From: Onychomys torridus
Taxonomy: Eukaryota > Chordata > Mammalia > Rodentia > Cricetidae
Direction: 5' to 3'
DNA length: 64,000 bases
Assembly (NCBI RefSeq): GCF_903995425.1
Contig: NC_050451.1
Location: forward strand, 16,911,429 to 16,975,428
Shown here in pieces: positions 1 to 10,859 of this stretch. The stretch's first letter is position 1; the number at the start of each line of letters is the position of its first letter. The notes under the pieces were generated by a model. It was not told the DNA's origin. It searched no databases and was given only the letters and a program-made list of their open reading frames with translations. Made by a program: the position numbers and the translations under genes.

Positions 1-263
1 GGGATTAAAGGCTCGCTTTTGGGGAGTAAAGGCATGTGTCTCCATGCTGGCTGTATCCTTGAACCCACAGAAATCCACCTAGCTCTGCCTCCCAAGTGCT
101 GGGATTAAAGGTGTGCAACACCACCGCCCAGCTTCTGCTATGGCTTGCTCTGACCCATTTTCTAGCCACCATTTTTGGCTCTGTATCTAGTGGCTGTCTG
201 TTCTCTGACACCAGATAAATTTATTAGGGTGCACAATATTTGGGGGAACACAATACCGCCACA
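1..263 (-). mobile_element. LTR with embedded B1-like segment (LTR family C), cut by the window start
   Basis: Read on the minus strand it begins TGTGGCGG, carries an early AATAAA-like block, then a B1-like stretch (GCACTTGGGAGGCAGAG on the minus strand) and continues out of the window. The copy at 56694-57321 shares its opening (ATTGTG, CACCCTAATAAA, CAGAGAACAGA). The other end and the left target repeat lie outside the window. Confidence 0.6.
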
Positions 264-274
264 CTGCTCTGACT

Positions 275-430
275 TCTAATGACCTGACTTAGATCCCCAG
301 AACCCACGGTGGAAGGAGAGAACCAACATCTGCCAGTTGTCCTCTGGTCTCTGCATGCTGTCATGGCATGTATGTGCACATGCAGGCACACAAACATATA
401 TACACACAGCACACACACACAATAAATAAT
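275..430 (+). mobile_element. B2 SINE, 5'-truncated
   Basis: The segment has the middle of B2 (GATCCCCAGAACCCACGGTGG, then CTCTGGTCTCTGCATGC) and ends in a CA-rich tail and AATAAATAAT. The tRNA-like promoter part is missing. Confidence 0.5.
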
Positions 431-529
431 AGTACATTGAGATATATATAACTAAAATGTTCCCATCTAAATCTAAACTAAAATGTAAAGAGGAGTCTTC
501 AAAGATACCCTAAACCACCCACACATACT

Positions 530-844
530 TTTATTTATTGGTGAAATTATTAAGGCCACTCCACGTAGTTAAAACGGAGGTTTATTTTGTGGGGTAACTT
601 ACAAATGAAGGGATAGGTAGGTTGTAAGGCGCAGTCTAGCGGTGTTCTCTGGAGAACTCTGCTAGGTCTACCTTCAGCATCCAGGGTCCTGGAACCAAGA
701 GAGCCCTGGAACCAAGAGAGCCCCGGCACTCGGGTCTTCAACATCCTCTCTCAGCCCCGCCTTGTAGGTGTGACCATTACGGAAGCCTCAATGGGGTTTG
801 GAACTTCCAGGTCAAAGCTGGAATGGCTACCCACTACATTTATT
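530..844 (-). mobile_element. Solo LTR, family A, with 6-bp TSD
   Basis: The LTR is 536-838 (303 bp), flanked by perfect direct repeats TTTATT at 530-535 and 839-844. On the minus strand it starts TGTAGTGGGTAGCC and ends TTTCACCAATA, with an AATAAA polyadenylation signal near its end. Three more copies lie at 34557, 41720 and 57637. A 6-bp TSD is typical of ERV2/class II integrases. No internal retroviral sequence is attached. Confidence 0.88.
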
Positions 845-1212
845 GAACATAACAACTTGGGGTCACAGTACATAATTTTAAATGTTGAGCTTTCTCCTTT
901 CAGGTATTTTAGAAAATTGCCATATTTCCTGGAATGTGTAACTTTAAGAATCAACATTTTCAAGCTTATATCCCAGATTCCATATATCACTGTTAGTTCA
1001 TATATTATTGCAATTTTGTTTTGTTTGGTTATTGATGTTACCCTCTGGCAATTCAATGGAACTGTTTCAATGACCATTCTGTTAAGCTCACAGATGTTGT
1101 ACCTCTTAGAAATTCAGACAGAGCATAACGGTCTGTCTCTGTTCTATGTTTGAGACACATATGAAAATAGTCATAGGGATGATATGAATGACAAAGTCCT
1201 CACACATGACCC
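845..1212. other. Unassigned AT-rich stretch
   Basis: I recognise no repeat or gene here. An open frame of 127 codons (770-1153, plus) starts inside the neighbouring LTR and runs through this stretch; it has no recognisable domain. Confidence 0.5.
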
Positions 1213-1230
1213 ATGATGGTTAGTGATTTT

Positions 1231-1262
<32 letters not shown>

Positions 1263-1734
1263 TTCCAGAGCTGAGGACTGAACCCAGGGCCTTGCGCTTG
1301 CTAGGCAAGCGCTCTACCACTGAGCTAAATCCCCAACCCCGATGGTTAGTTTTAATTTTCAACTTGTCACAGTGTAGAATACCCTGAGAAGGAGGCCTCA
1401 TTCTAAATCAGACTGGCCTGTGCACATGTCTATAGAGAAGCATCTTGATTGACTTAATTGGTATGTGAACACTAGCCTGAAAGTGATATGCCCCGTTCTT
1501 GGATTTTGAGACATGGACTGTTTAACAGTAGAGAAAGTGAGTTGATTATGAATGCACTCATTCATTTATCTCTACTCTTAACTGTGGGTGTGACCATTTG
1601 CTTCCAATTCCTATCTTGACTTTCCCAAAATAGTGGATTTAACTTGGAATTGTGAGCAAAAATAAAGCTTTTCTTTCCTAAATTGCTTTTCTGTTGGGGT
1701 ATCATATCACAGCACCAGAAACAAAACAAAGACA
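1213..1734 (+). mobile_element. ERVL-MaLR LTR of MT type, split by an ID element
   Basis: It starts TGATGGTTAG and has the MT-family order: CAACTTGTCACAG, a GGCCTGTG block, CTTGATTGACTTAATTG, CATTCATTTATCTCTACTC, GACTGTGGGTGTGACCA, an AATAAAG signal, and TATCACAGCACCAGAAAC before its end. A 116-bp ID insertion (1225-1340) sits near its start. Subfamily (MTE/MTD) is judged by eye. Confidence 0.65.
1215..1350 (-). mobile_element. ID SINE (BC1-like) with 10-bp TSD
   Basis: On the minus strand the body reads GGGGTTGGGGATTTAGCTCA, then GTGGTAGAGCGCTTGCCTAG and GGCCCTGGGTTC. It ends in an A-rich tail that appears as T-rich sequence at 1227-1264. Direct repeats GATGGTTAGT at 1215-1224 and 1341-1350 flank the insertion. 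The A and B boxes of the tRNA-Ala-like promoter look intact. Confidence 0.92.
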
Positions 1735-2204
1735 CAAATAAGTCACACACGCTTATGGCTACAGAGCAGGTCACCTGTAGATCCTCGCACTTCACAACCC
1801 CAGAGGAAGTATGCCAGAGAGCAAGGCAGAAGCTGCACATCTGTCCACAGCCTCAGTCCTGCTCTCCTGGGAGGGATAGTCTCAAATCTGATGGAGCTCA
1901 AGAGGATAGGACATAGGCCCTGATCTCAGTGAAAATAGTGTAAAAAGAAAGACACAGAACAAAGAAAGAAAGCTCAGAATGATATTTAAAACTGCCACAC
2001 AATTAGGGTCAAGCACAATAGTTTCATCTCAGAGATGACTTCAGTTACAACAGAAAGTTTTAAAACATGGAATCAGTTTCAATCCTATCAATTATGTAGT
2101 CTTGACTGAAGGGAAATCTTATGCTATGTGATTGCTTTCTACCTGCAATATGACCATGGTTTTATGTAATTGTCAGAAATCTAAAACCAATATTCTTATT
2201 TTAT
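1735..2204. other. Unassigned sequence
   Basis: No gene or repeat family was recognised. Only short weak frames are present. Confidence 0.4.
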
Positions 2205-2800
2205 TTTTTAGGGTTTTTGAGAATTCCACATGTAAACTCTGTATTTCTGTCATTTGTACCTCTTCAACTTCTCCCATGAGCCTCCACTCCCTCACAAATT
2301 CATGACTTCTTATTTAATTATTGTTATTCTCACACGTACACACGCAACCTACCAGGTCCCTCTAGTGTTGCTGGTATGTGCATCTGTTTAGGGCTGACCA
2401 TATGAGATTGGATAACCTATCAGGAGACTCACCCCTAGAGAAGAGAGGCTCTCAGTCTCTCAGCAGCCATTAACTCCCTCTAGCTTTTATCTAGAATTGG
2501 AGCCTTGTGAGATTGCTCCCTATTTACATTGACATATTGACTTATGGTGTCATCATGCAGGTCTCTTTTAAGCAACTGTATTTTTGAGAGCTCATGAGTG
2601 CAGCTTGTCATAGACAGAAGAGGCCCTGATCCTCCAGCTCTCAAAAGATTTCCTTTTCCCCTCTTCTGTAATGTTCTCCAAGGCTTGTCTATAGAGTTTG
2701 TGTTGTAGATGGGGAACTGGGTTTGGGTACCCCATGGTCAGTTGTCCTCTGCATTTTGTCCAGTTGTCGAATCTGAATATTATTATGGGGCTTTCTTTCT
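2205..2800 (-). mobile_element. Old L1 (Lx-type) 3' UTR-derived fragment, probable
   Basis: The plus strand begins with the TTTTGAGAATTCCACATG motif and runs through a C/T-rich stretch ending with ATGGTCAGTTGTCCTCTGCATTTTG-like sequence. Parallel blocks occur at 6045-6600 and 35970-36665. The shared order suggests one family, most like the antisense of old rodent L1 3' UTRs. Family assignment is uncertain. Confidence 0.4.
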
Positions 2801-2992
2801 TAATAACAAGAACATCTCATTCTGTGTCTCATCTAGAAGCTCTACAAAATGTTAAAACCAACTCTCTTTTAGATAATATCATTCCAGCTGCTATTGAAAA
2901 TTCTGGAACATAAATTTTCTGGATAAATATTTTATGGAAATTTAAAATATTTATTGCCCAGACCAATAGAGCTATGGATATTTAATATGTGA

Positions 2993-2994
<2 letters not shown>

Positions 2995-3040
<46 letters not shown>
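2995..3040. repeat. (AT)n microsatellite
   Basis: About 45 bp of uninterrupted AT repeats. Confidence 0.95.
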
Positions 3041-3223
3041 CTACATATTCTTTCCATGATCTACTTCATGTTAGTGCTCCCATCTGTCCTTACAGAATGA
3101 AACAGAATGGATGTTAAGGATACAAGGGAATATGACAAGCATCTCTTGTCAGATAGAAAACACTCATAGGAGGCCACTAGACTTTCTCTAGGCCAAAATA
3201 AGAGTAGAAAAGTTTTCTCTTGC

Positions 3224-3292
3224 TAGGCAGTGGTGGCCCAAACCTTAAATCCCAGCACTTAAAAGTGAAAACCTATCTCATTTTTAAAAAAT
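3224..3292 (+). mobile_element. B1 SINE fragment
   Basis: GCTAGGCAGTGGTGGC followed by AAATCCCAGCACTT is a degraded B1 start; most of the body is lost. Confidence 0.45.
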
Positions 3293-3394
3293 CCTCTTAT
3301 AATGAAAGAAATATAATGAGATTTACATGAGGACGTTATACAGCATCTCATAACTGACAGAGTACAGTACAAAGATTCAGATACTGTTCTACTT

Positions 3395-3720
3395 GATCTC
3401 TGTTGTTAGCATAAAATACTGACAAAAAGAAACTTGGGAAGGAAAGGGCTTATTTGGTCTGCACTTACCGATCACAGTTCATCATTAAGGATGTCAAGGC
3501 TGGAACCATGTAAGAATATTGCCTTCTACTTACTCAAAGTCTTGTTCCTAGCCAGCTTTCTTAAGCAGATCAGGACTACCTGCCTAGGGATGATGCTTCT
3601 CACAGAGGGCTCCCTCTTGTATCAATCAGCAGTGAAGACAATGCCTACAGGCTAATCTGATCTAGATGACTCCAGGATTTTCTCTCAGAAGGCTCTAGTG
3701 TGTATTAAATCGACCAAGCT
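3395..3720 (-). mobile_element. ERVL-MaLR LTR, MT type, degraded
   Basis: The plus strand shows the antisense MT order: TCTGTTGTTAGC, ATACTGACAAAAAGAAACTTGG, GGAAAGGGCTTATTTGG, CAGTTCATCATTAAGG, and a later CTAGATGACTC block. Ends are not sharp. Confidence 0.5.
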
Positions 3721-4195
3721 AACTAGGAAAATTGGAAATATCTGAAAATAGAGGAGCTAGCAATGAGGGCTAAATATCACTGTTAGTGTCCACCTGTAAG
3801 GCAACTTAGAAGCCATTGCTCAGGGAATGACTTGGTAAGGATGACTTAGCATAGCCCAGGGGCTGCCTGCACTAGGCCAGAGAGTTGCTTATCTCAGACA
3901 CAGAAACTTGAACTACTTCGTTTGTGCTTGAGTTTCTAACAATAGAAAGAAATGTGATCCTGAAATACAGGGTTTCTGGGCACAAGGTTTCAGAGCACCA
4001 TATGAAGATGACTGAGAAATGATGTTTCTTAGCTGTAGTGGACAAAGAAGTCTAGCTTGGCATGAGCAAACATGATTCATTCAGTTCTAACCATGTCAAC
4101 TAAATGTTTGCATATCCATCTTCTATGCAGTGCTGCATGCTTCAGTCTAAAATAAAGAGGAGGTGTTTGTGTGTGCAAGTGCTTACACCTGTGTG
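3721..4195. other. Unassigned sequence
   Basis: No family or gene recognised. Confidence 0.4.
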
Positions 4196-4669
4196 CATGT
4201 TTGTAGATGAAATTCTAAACACTCATAGTAAATAAGAAACACAGAACCAAATACAGAGGTAAATAGCCAAAGAGATCAGAGAGTCACAACTACCTTATCT
4301 TACCACCTCACTGCTGTCGCTTCCCCAGAGAGACTTTCTTCCTGCCTGACTTGTGTTTTTATTGCCTTTCTGTTCTGCCTTCTCATTGGCTCTAAACCCA
4401 ACCACATGATTTTCTCATCACTGCCTGTCTACACAGACCTCCAGGTTTCTGTGTTTGGTATGGGGATTAAAGGTTTGTGTCACCACACTTGGCTGTGTCC
4501 TTGACCACACAAAGACTCTGCCTGCCATGTGATTTGATAAAGGGCATGTGCCACCACTGCCTGACTCTGCTTATGGCTCATTAGGACCTCTGATATCCAG
4601 GCAAACTTTATTTATTAACATACACATAAAATCACATTTCAGCACAAATAAAATATCATCATACATGTT
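4196..4669 (-). mobile_element. Solo LTR, family B (contains B1-like segments), with 6-bp TSD
   Basis: The LTR is 4202-4663 (462 bp), flanked by perfect CATGTT repeats at 4196-4201 and 4664-4669. It aligns end to end with 55410-55872 (463 bp), sharing the TGTAGATG edge, AAATAAGAAACACAGA, CTTTCTGTTCTGCCTTCTCA, CAGACCTCCAGG, two B1-like blocks (GATTAAAGG and a degraded GTGATTTGATAAAGGGCATG) and the AATAAAATCACATTTCAG end. The minus strand is the sense strand. Confidence 0.88.
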
Positions 4670-4740
4670 GGTGAATGTGTGTGTGTAATGTGAGTAGTAA
4701 GTTTTTAATTATTTAAAAGGTGCCTTAGAAAACCCACTTT

Positions 4741-4848
4741 TCAGTTGGGCATAGTAGAACACTCCTGTTACTCCAGCCCTCAGGAGAGCTGAGGCAGGAG
4801 GAAGTTCAAGGGTATGTGGTGAGACCCTGTGACTAAAACAACAGGCAG
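4741..4848 (+). mobile_element. B1-like (old monomer) SINE fragment
   Basis: AGTTGGGCATAGTAGAACACTCC, ACTCCAGCCCTCAGG and GCTGAGGCAGGAGGAAGTTCAAGG follow the order of a 7SL-derived monomer, strongly diverged. Confidence 0.45.
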
Positions 4849-5055
4849 GGTCTGGAAAGATGTCTCAGTGCCTAAGAGCACTTGCTGCTCTTGAAGATGA
4901 CCCTAGTTTGGCCCTCAGTACTCACGTGGTGGCTCATAATTATTTTTAACTCCAGTTTCAGGGGATTTGATGTCCTTTTCTAGCCTAAAGGGCACTATAT
5001 GTTTGTACAAGAAAAATACACAAACACATAACCTAAAATAGATTTTTAAAGTTCC
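4849..5055 (+). mobile_element. B2 SINE
   Basis: The segment begins with a degraded B2 promoter (GGTCTGGAAAGATGTCTCAG, CTAAGAGCACTTGCTGCTCTT), continues with CTCAGTACTCACGTGGTGGC and AACTCCAGTTTCAGGGG, and ends in an A-rich tail. It is old. Confidence 0.65.
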
Positions 5056-5745
5056 AGGAGAAATTTAAAACTAGTTGAACTCTACAGAAATAAAAAATTC
5101 AATTTATTAAAATCTGTGGGTTGCAGCAAAAGCAGACTAAGAGATAAACTATAATTTTGAATGTATACCTTAGAAAAGAAGAAAGGTATAAAATAAACCA
5201 TCTGAGCTGGGACTTTAGGAATGGAAAAGAGAACACCTAGACACAGAACACAGAGAAAATGTAAGTAAGAGGTAACAGAGTAAATCCAACTGAAAATGGA
5301 GAAGCAATAGAGAATAAACAATAAGACACTTGATTTTTAAAATATCAGTGAAATTGATGCCTTTAGTGAAGAAAACTGAGACATATAAAGAGAACAGACA
5401 CAAACTGCTAATTTGGGAAAGATGGTTATCATTATTGGCCTCACAGATTTTCAAATGATTAAAAAACAATTATGAAGAGCTCAGTGACCACAACTATCAC
5501 AATAAATTGATTGCTTGAAAGACAGCCAATGGAAACTCACAATTATAAGCATAATTTGAGACCTATATAACCTGCATCTACTAAAGAAATAAAATTAATA
5601 ATTAGTAAGTTTTCAAAGAGAGAGAGAAAATGTCAGGCCCAGATGGTTTCACTGGTGAACTGTTTAGACCTTTTAAATGACACCAAGCTTTCCTAAGCTC
5701 TTTCAAGAATGTAAACATAAACTCTTCTTAACTCATATGAAGTGG
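5056..5745 (+). mobile_element. L1 ORF2 fragment, decayed
   Basis: The reverse transcriptase hallmark SGPDGFTGE is readable at 5633-5659, matching the (S)PGPDGFT motif of rodent L1 ORF2. Upstream sequence is A-rich on the plus strand and fits the endonuclease-RT linker, but no long frame survives. The minus-strand frames over it are antisense shadows. Confidence 0.55.
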
Positions 5746-5857
5746 TCACTACTGTAATTCAAACCCATGTGCAGACACTCTAAGAAAGGGAAACTTCAGG
5801 CGTGTGCGTAGAGGTGTAAAAGTCATCCAGAAAATGTTAGTGTATTGAATCCAACAT

Positions 5858-5945
5858 TGGGGCTTGAGATGTAGCTCAAGAATCTCGTGCTTGCCTGGCA
5901 TGCATAAGGCCCTGGATTTTATCCTCAGTACCTGAAAAAATCCAA
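5858..5945 (+). mobile_element. ID-like SINE fragment
   Basis: GGGGCTTGAGATGTAGCTCA, GTGCTTGCCTGGCATGC, AAGGCCCTGGATTTTATCCTCAG, then AAAAAA. This is a diverged ID/tRNA-Ala-derived body. Confidence 0.55.
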
Positions 5946-6044
5946 GTGGAATAAAGAAATATGTACAGTACAAAAACAGGTTCTCAAGTCTTAAAACCAG
6001 AGTTGAATTAAGAGTGTCCCTTCCCAACACTGCTTCTCAAATCT

Positions 6045-6600
6045 TTTTTCTGTTCTATTTCTTAATACTGTTTTGAGAATTTCATACGGAAGTACAATGT
6101 GTTTTCATCATATCTACTCCTCCTTACTTCTTCCCAATCTCTACTGTGTCTCCCTGAATTCCACTCTCAAATACATGTCCTCTTCTTTTATGATTGGTGG
6201 GGGGGCAGGGTATGGGTGTGGGTGTGTAGGTAGTTTGGTAGAGAGATATATGATAATAGATAGATAGAAAGAAAGATAGATAGCTTACTAAGTTCAATTA
6301 ATGTTACTTATATGTGCATGGGTATAGGACTGGCCATAAAGAAAAACTTACCCTCCTCCTCTCTACAGCTACCTACTGCCTGTTGCTCCAAAATTTGGTG
6401 GTAGGACTTTGTAAGCCGCACCCCCATTCATGCTGGATGTCAATTAGTGTGATCTTTTGCAGGCAGCCTTACTGGTTAAGGGTTCATGGGCACAATATCC
6501 CTGTCATGTACTGAAGACACATTAGTGCAATCCTCTCAGTCTTCTGCCTTCTACAGTCTTTCTACACCACTCATTTGTGAAGTTCCCCGAGGCTGTGTTA
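6045..6600 (-). mobile_element. Old L1 3' UTR-like fragment, with a GATA-type simple repeat inside
   Basis: The plus strand has TTTTGAGAATTTCATACGGAAG, the same opening as at 35985 and similar to 2215, followed by C/T-rich text. A GATA/GAAA tract lies near 6245-6285. With the plus-oriented L1 end at 6700-7085 this could be one 5'-inverted L1 copy (twin priming), but that is inference. Confidence 0.35.
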
Positions 6601-6699
6601 GATGACTGCACTTTTCCGTAATTGAAAGTCTTAGCTAATGCATAATAAACATAAGAAAATGTTATAAAAGATGTGAGACTGTGTCTACTTATAATATCA

Positions 6700-7085
6700 G
6701 AAGTCTCACCAACATGAGTCCCCAAGAGTGAACAGGACAAGGACAATAATAGATGCGACAAAGTGAAGAGGGGAAAGTCCACAGGGACTCAACACCACAC
6801 TAAGAAATACTGAGAGTAGGAGAAATGTCCTCCCCAGGAAAGAGCACACCAAGTGGTTCTCCAATACCAATGATCAGCCCTGAAAACATACACACAAGTG
6901 ACATCAAACACACTGAGCAGGTGATATTTAGGAAGTATGTATAAGCATGTAACCACAATCAATTAATAAAAAAGGAGCCATGATTTTGAAAGGTAGCAGG
7001 AAGAAGTATGTGGGAGGGTTTGGAGGGAGGTAAGAGAAGGGGAAATGGTGTAATTATATTATAATCTTAAAAACAAAAAAATCAT
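6700..7085 (+). mobile_element. L1 3' UTR, Lx-like
   Basis: CACACCAAGTGGTTCTCCAATACC, ATGATCAGCCCTGAAAACATA, ACTGAGCAGGTGATATTTAGG, GGAGCCATGATTTTGAAAG, GGGAGGGTTTGGAGGGAGG and AATTATATTATAATCTTAAAA follow the order I know from the old rodent L1 3' end. Confidence 0.65.
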
Positions 7086-7139
7086 TAAAAATTGCTTGCA
7101 AATAAAATATAAAATAAAAGACATACATAAAGGGAAGCA

Positions 7140-7800
7140 TGATATAAGGTGTTTCATTCTCAAATAATATGAGTACGTGTGCATAAAATGCATTTGAAAA
7201 GGATGCTTCTGGAAATAATAAAAACTTTTAACAGATAGGCCAAGTACAAGGTTAACAAATGGGAGTCTGTTATTTCCTTGTACCCCAGAAATGAAAAAGT
7301 AAATTATAAATTAGTAAAATATCATCTACATTAGTACCAAACATGAAGAAAATCTAGCAAAAGCTTGCCATGCCTAAAGGAGGAAAACAGCAGACCGATG
7401 AAGTGATGCAAGACCTGCCTGACTGAGGGCTTCTCTACGCTTAGGAAGTGCAGTGCTGTGTAGGATGTCAGCTGTTCAGCTTACTCTACAAGCCGGGGGC
7501 ATTTCCTACATAAACCTCAGGAAATTACTTTATAGAGATCAATAAATTGATTCTAATATTTATGCAGAAAGGCGAAAGAGCAAGAACAGACCCAATACAT
7601 CAGAAAAGTAATGAAGTCAGGGGACTAAGAAATCCTGAACTTTGAGACTTACTGTATACAAAGCTACAATATCAAGCCATTTGGCACTGGCAACATATTG
7701 ACAAATGTATCTAAAAAGCAGGCTAGAAAACCCAGAAATAATCCCATATAGATATAATATTCAAAAGATGTCTGGCAAAGGAGCAGAGGAGTATCATGGA
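7140..7800 (+). mobile_element. L1-derived sequence, probable old ORF2 3' part
   Basis: CAATATCAAGCCATTTGGCACTGGCA, AACCCAGAAATAATCCCATA and the A-rich composition match the L1-type text common upstream of old L1 3' UTRs. No open frame remains. Confidence 0.4.
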
Positions 7801-7847
7801 GAAAACAATTTTCTCAATCAATGTCTCTGGAATAACTGGAATCATAA

Positions 7848-8166
7848 AAGAGGATGAGGAGCAGGAATGTGTGGAGAAGGGGAGAGGAGAGGGGACGGAT
7901 GGGGAGGAGAAATGGAGAGGGAGGAGGAAGAGGGAAAGGAAGAGGAAGAGGAGGAGGAGAGGATTAACGGGAAAAGGACCAGTCTAGGGAGGAGAGAGGG
8001 AGAGGGAGCAAGAGAAGGTGGGGACAAGGGGAGGTGAAGAGCAGCGGGAGAAAGGGGAAAAGGAGGAAGAGTGAGGGAAGAAGAAAAGAAGGGTGCAGAG
8101 GAGCTAAAGAAAGGATGAGGGGGGAAGAGGAGTAAAGAGGAGGGGAAGGAGAAGGAGGGAAGAACC
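7848..8166 (+). repeat. Homopurine (GGA/GAA-rich) tract
   Basis: Roughly 320 bp of nearly pure purine on the plus strand with few pyrimidine breaks and no fixed period. The two long minus-strand frames here (7842-8252, 7964-8362) are Ser/Pro/Leu-rich translations of the polypyrimidine strand and not genes. Confidence 0.93.
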
Positions 8167-8824
8167 TCGACATGTTGAGAACATGAAAAGACCAGGAACA
8201 GCCTAGAACACATTTGCCGAAGGTGTATGTGAGAAAGGCTTGTGGCCAACACCGATTCTTGACATTCAACAAGAAGAAAATTGGATGCTTTTGTATGTGC
8301 TCTTTATAATTTGATATGGTACACTCAGTTTGTGTATTGGTCAGACAAAATGTCTCACACACAATTTTGAAAAACTAGGTTTATTTGGCTTCCCTTGTGC
8401 TTGGCCTCCAGTCCATCATGGTAGGATTTGGCAAAGAACTCACAAAGGAAGAGTAGGGCCGGGAGATAAGGTCGGCCTGTGAGCTGTGGACCAAGCAGTC
8501 AATACCTGGGCTTGCAGGAGTGGGGATTCATCTTCAAACCCTAATGTTTTACATACACAAATACCCTAAACAAATTATCTTATACTTGCAGAATAAAAAC
8601 ATGTTTCATATCATCACATCATCAGTTACTAAGGAAATGCAGATTAAAGCCACAATAAGCAATTATTTTGCACACACTAGAGGGACCCAAAATCCCAAAT
8701 AAGTGACCACAAATCCTAACAAGGCCAGGAATAAAATGGAAGTATCATACAATCCTGATGGGAAAACACGTATGCACATTTCTTTTGGAGAGAGGTTTGG
8801 AAGTTACTTCAGTTAAATTTTAAG
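8167..8824. other. Unassigned; possible decayed MaLR at 8345-8520
   Basis: TTTATTTGGCTTCCCTTGTGC and CCAGTCCATCATGG resemble antisense MaLR text, but the match is too weak to call. Confidence 0.3.
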
Positions 8825-9020
8825 GGAGAATCCTTCTTTCTTTAGAGTATGCCACCAGTAGGTTCCCATTCTCTGGAGGATGGCCCAATACCCATGTACA
8901 TATGGACAGCACTAATTGGACTCACTGGGTTATTAAAAATACGATATGAAGTTGGGATGGGGGTATTTTGGAAGAAATATAGGGTGTTGAGGAGAATGGG
9001 GGAAGATATGATCCTTTTTC
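8825..9020 (+). mobile_element. L1 3' UTR fragment
   Basis: GGATGGCCCAATACCCATGTACATATGG, CAGCACTAATTGGACTCACTGGG, GAAGTTGGGATGGGGG and the GGGGGAAGATATGATC end are L1 3' UTR text; a parallel copy is at 10860-11095. Confidence 0.5.
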
Positions 9021-9030
9021 GTTGTATATA

Positions 9031-9353
9031 TGTAGAGGTTTGAAGGAGAATGTCTCCCAAACTCTCAGGCATTTTAACACTTGGACTCCTGCTAGGGGCA
9101 TTGTTTTAACAGGCTTAGGAAAAATAACTTTGCCAGAAGGGATTTGAGATCTGAAGAACCTTCCCTACTTCCAGTTCCTTTCTCTGCTTCTGGTGATAAG
9201 CTATCAACTTGCCACTCCAGCCACCATACCTCCCACATTCCCTCTATGATGTACTCTTAGGCCTCTGGAACCATAAGGCTAGATAAACTCTTCCTCTTGG
9301 AAGTTGCTAGGTTATGGTGTTCATCAAAACAACAGAAAGCAAAGTAATACTGT
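9031..9353 (+). mobile_element. MaLR-like LTR
   Basis: It opens TGTAGAGGTTTGAAGGAGAATGTC, has CTGGAACCATAAGGCTAGATAAACTC, and ends near TTCATCAAAACAACAGAAAGCAAAGTAA. That is the structure of rodent non-autonomous ERVL-related LTRs. The polyadenylation signal has decayed. Confidence 0.5.
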
Positions 9354-9362
9354 ATATGTATA

Positions 9363-9365
<3 letters not shown>

Positions 9366-9421
<56 letters not shown>

Positions 9422-9497
9422 AAGACAAAGAGAGAAAGAGTGATAGATGTTTCTGTAAGTGTATGTATGTATGTATGAGTATACAAATGTACTAGCA

Positions 9498-9551
<54 letters not shown>

Positions 9552-9562
9552 TATATATACCA
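9366..9562. repeat. Compound microsatellite (GT)n-(GA)n ... (AT)n
   Basis: (GT)n occupies about 9366-9408, GA about 9408-9425, TATG-like units about 9459-9480 and (AT)n about 9502-9560. The frames here are translations of the repeats. Confidence 0.95.
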
Positions 9563-9659
9563 ATGTGTGTCAGTGTGTAAATATGGATTGTGAATGTATA
9601 TATTTGAAAGAGATGTGGGTAGGGAGTGGAGAAATGAGGGGGTTGAATTACTTAACAAA

Positions 9660-10754
9660 ATCCCGTTAGAGCTGACCCTGAAGTTGACTGGAGGTTGCCT
9701 TTTCTAAAACATCATCACCTCTAAACTCAAAAATATGTATTTATCAACTTGATTGAAGAAATATTTGTAGCAAAAACAAATCCTTCTGAGAAATGTTACT
9801 GGAAATTCTTCCCACATATTAGTGAGTAGAATTGAATTATTGACTTTCATAGTGCTAATATTGGTTTCTATGACTTAAAAAAGAAAAGAATAAAACATCG
9901 TTTCACAATTGTATTTCCAAAGAAAAGATGTTGGGGAAATCTTTGACAGTTTTGAAATCTGGTTTGTTATTGAAATATTTAGATGCACTAGGAAAGCTGT
10001 TTTTTTTTTTTTTAAAGATGAACGGAATGTCTACAAGGCTGCATGTGGGTCAAAGGCAACAGTGGTTAAATAATATGCATTCCAAGCACAAACACCCTGG
10101 CTGAGGAAAGCAAAATGCAGTGTGAAACAAATGCAGATGCATATGCGTCATTTAAAAACATCCTGAGAACAACAGCAGGATGACTGGGCCTTCTCTGGTA
10201 CCCAGAAGAAAGCACAGATAGTCCAGAGACCCAGCAGAGACAGTCAAGGAAAAAATGGATCTTAAAAAAAGCCCTACCAAATTACTGGGTGGGGGATGGT
10301 GCATTGGCTGTCAGGTTTTGAAAAAGGCAAACTCATCTTATTACCAACTTTGAAAACAAAAGAGAAATAGCACAACAAGGCTAGGGCACATCTTCCAACA
10401 CAGACTTCAAGAGCCCATGGCTTGTTCTATATGCAATATGCTTTATTGGAGTTTGCATGTGCTAAGAAATTCTAAAGCAATCCCTTTACACATAAAAGCA
10501 GCACCTTCAAAGAAAGCTGGACCTGGCTCTGAAGTTTGTTTCTTCCACTTACAAGGTGTTTCACACTAACAAATTCTTAATAAGGTTCACTCCTCTCTGT
10601 TCCTTAGCGTAAATTTTAAGCACCAGTTTTGTGTAATTTTGAATATAAAATTAAATAATGCATATACAGCACTTTCCACAGTGTCTAGCACAACAGCTTA
10701 GTATGTACTTCATTTACTTGTATGAATATTAAACAAACTCCCCAAAACTAGTAT
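9660..10754. other. Unassigned sequence
   Basis: No repeat or gene recognised over about 1.1 kb. A short T run is at 10000-10012. Confidence 0.4.
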
Positions 10755-10856
10755 TTATTTGTTTGTTTATTTGTTTTGTGGGACTAAGGATGGAGCCTAT
10801 GCTCTCCCACATGCTAGGCCAGTGCTCCCTACTGAGCTATACTCTCAGTCCCATTT
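10755..10856 (-). mobile_element. ID-like SINE fragment
   Basis: Antisense of an ID-type body: GGGACTAAGGATGGAGCCTATGC, CACATGCTAGGCCAGTGCTC, CTACTGAGCTATACTCTCAGTCCC. Confidence 0.5.
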
Positions 10857-10859
10857 TTG

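Noticed and set aside
770..1153. 127-codon open frame with hydrophobic stretches
   Set aside because: It begins inside the solo LTR at 536-838 and crosses its TSD into AT-rich flank, so it cannot be an ancestral gene.
7842..8362. Two long minus-strand frames rich in Ser, Pro, Leu
   Set aside because: Translation of the polypyrimidine strand of the purine tract.
9257..9658. 133-codon minus frame with Tyr-Ile and Thr-His runs
   Set aside because: It is a microsatellite translation.
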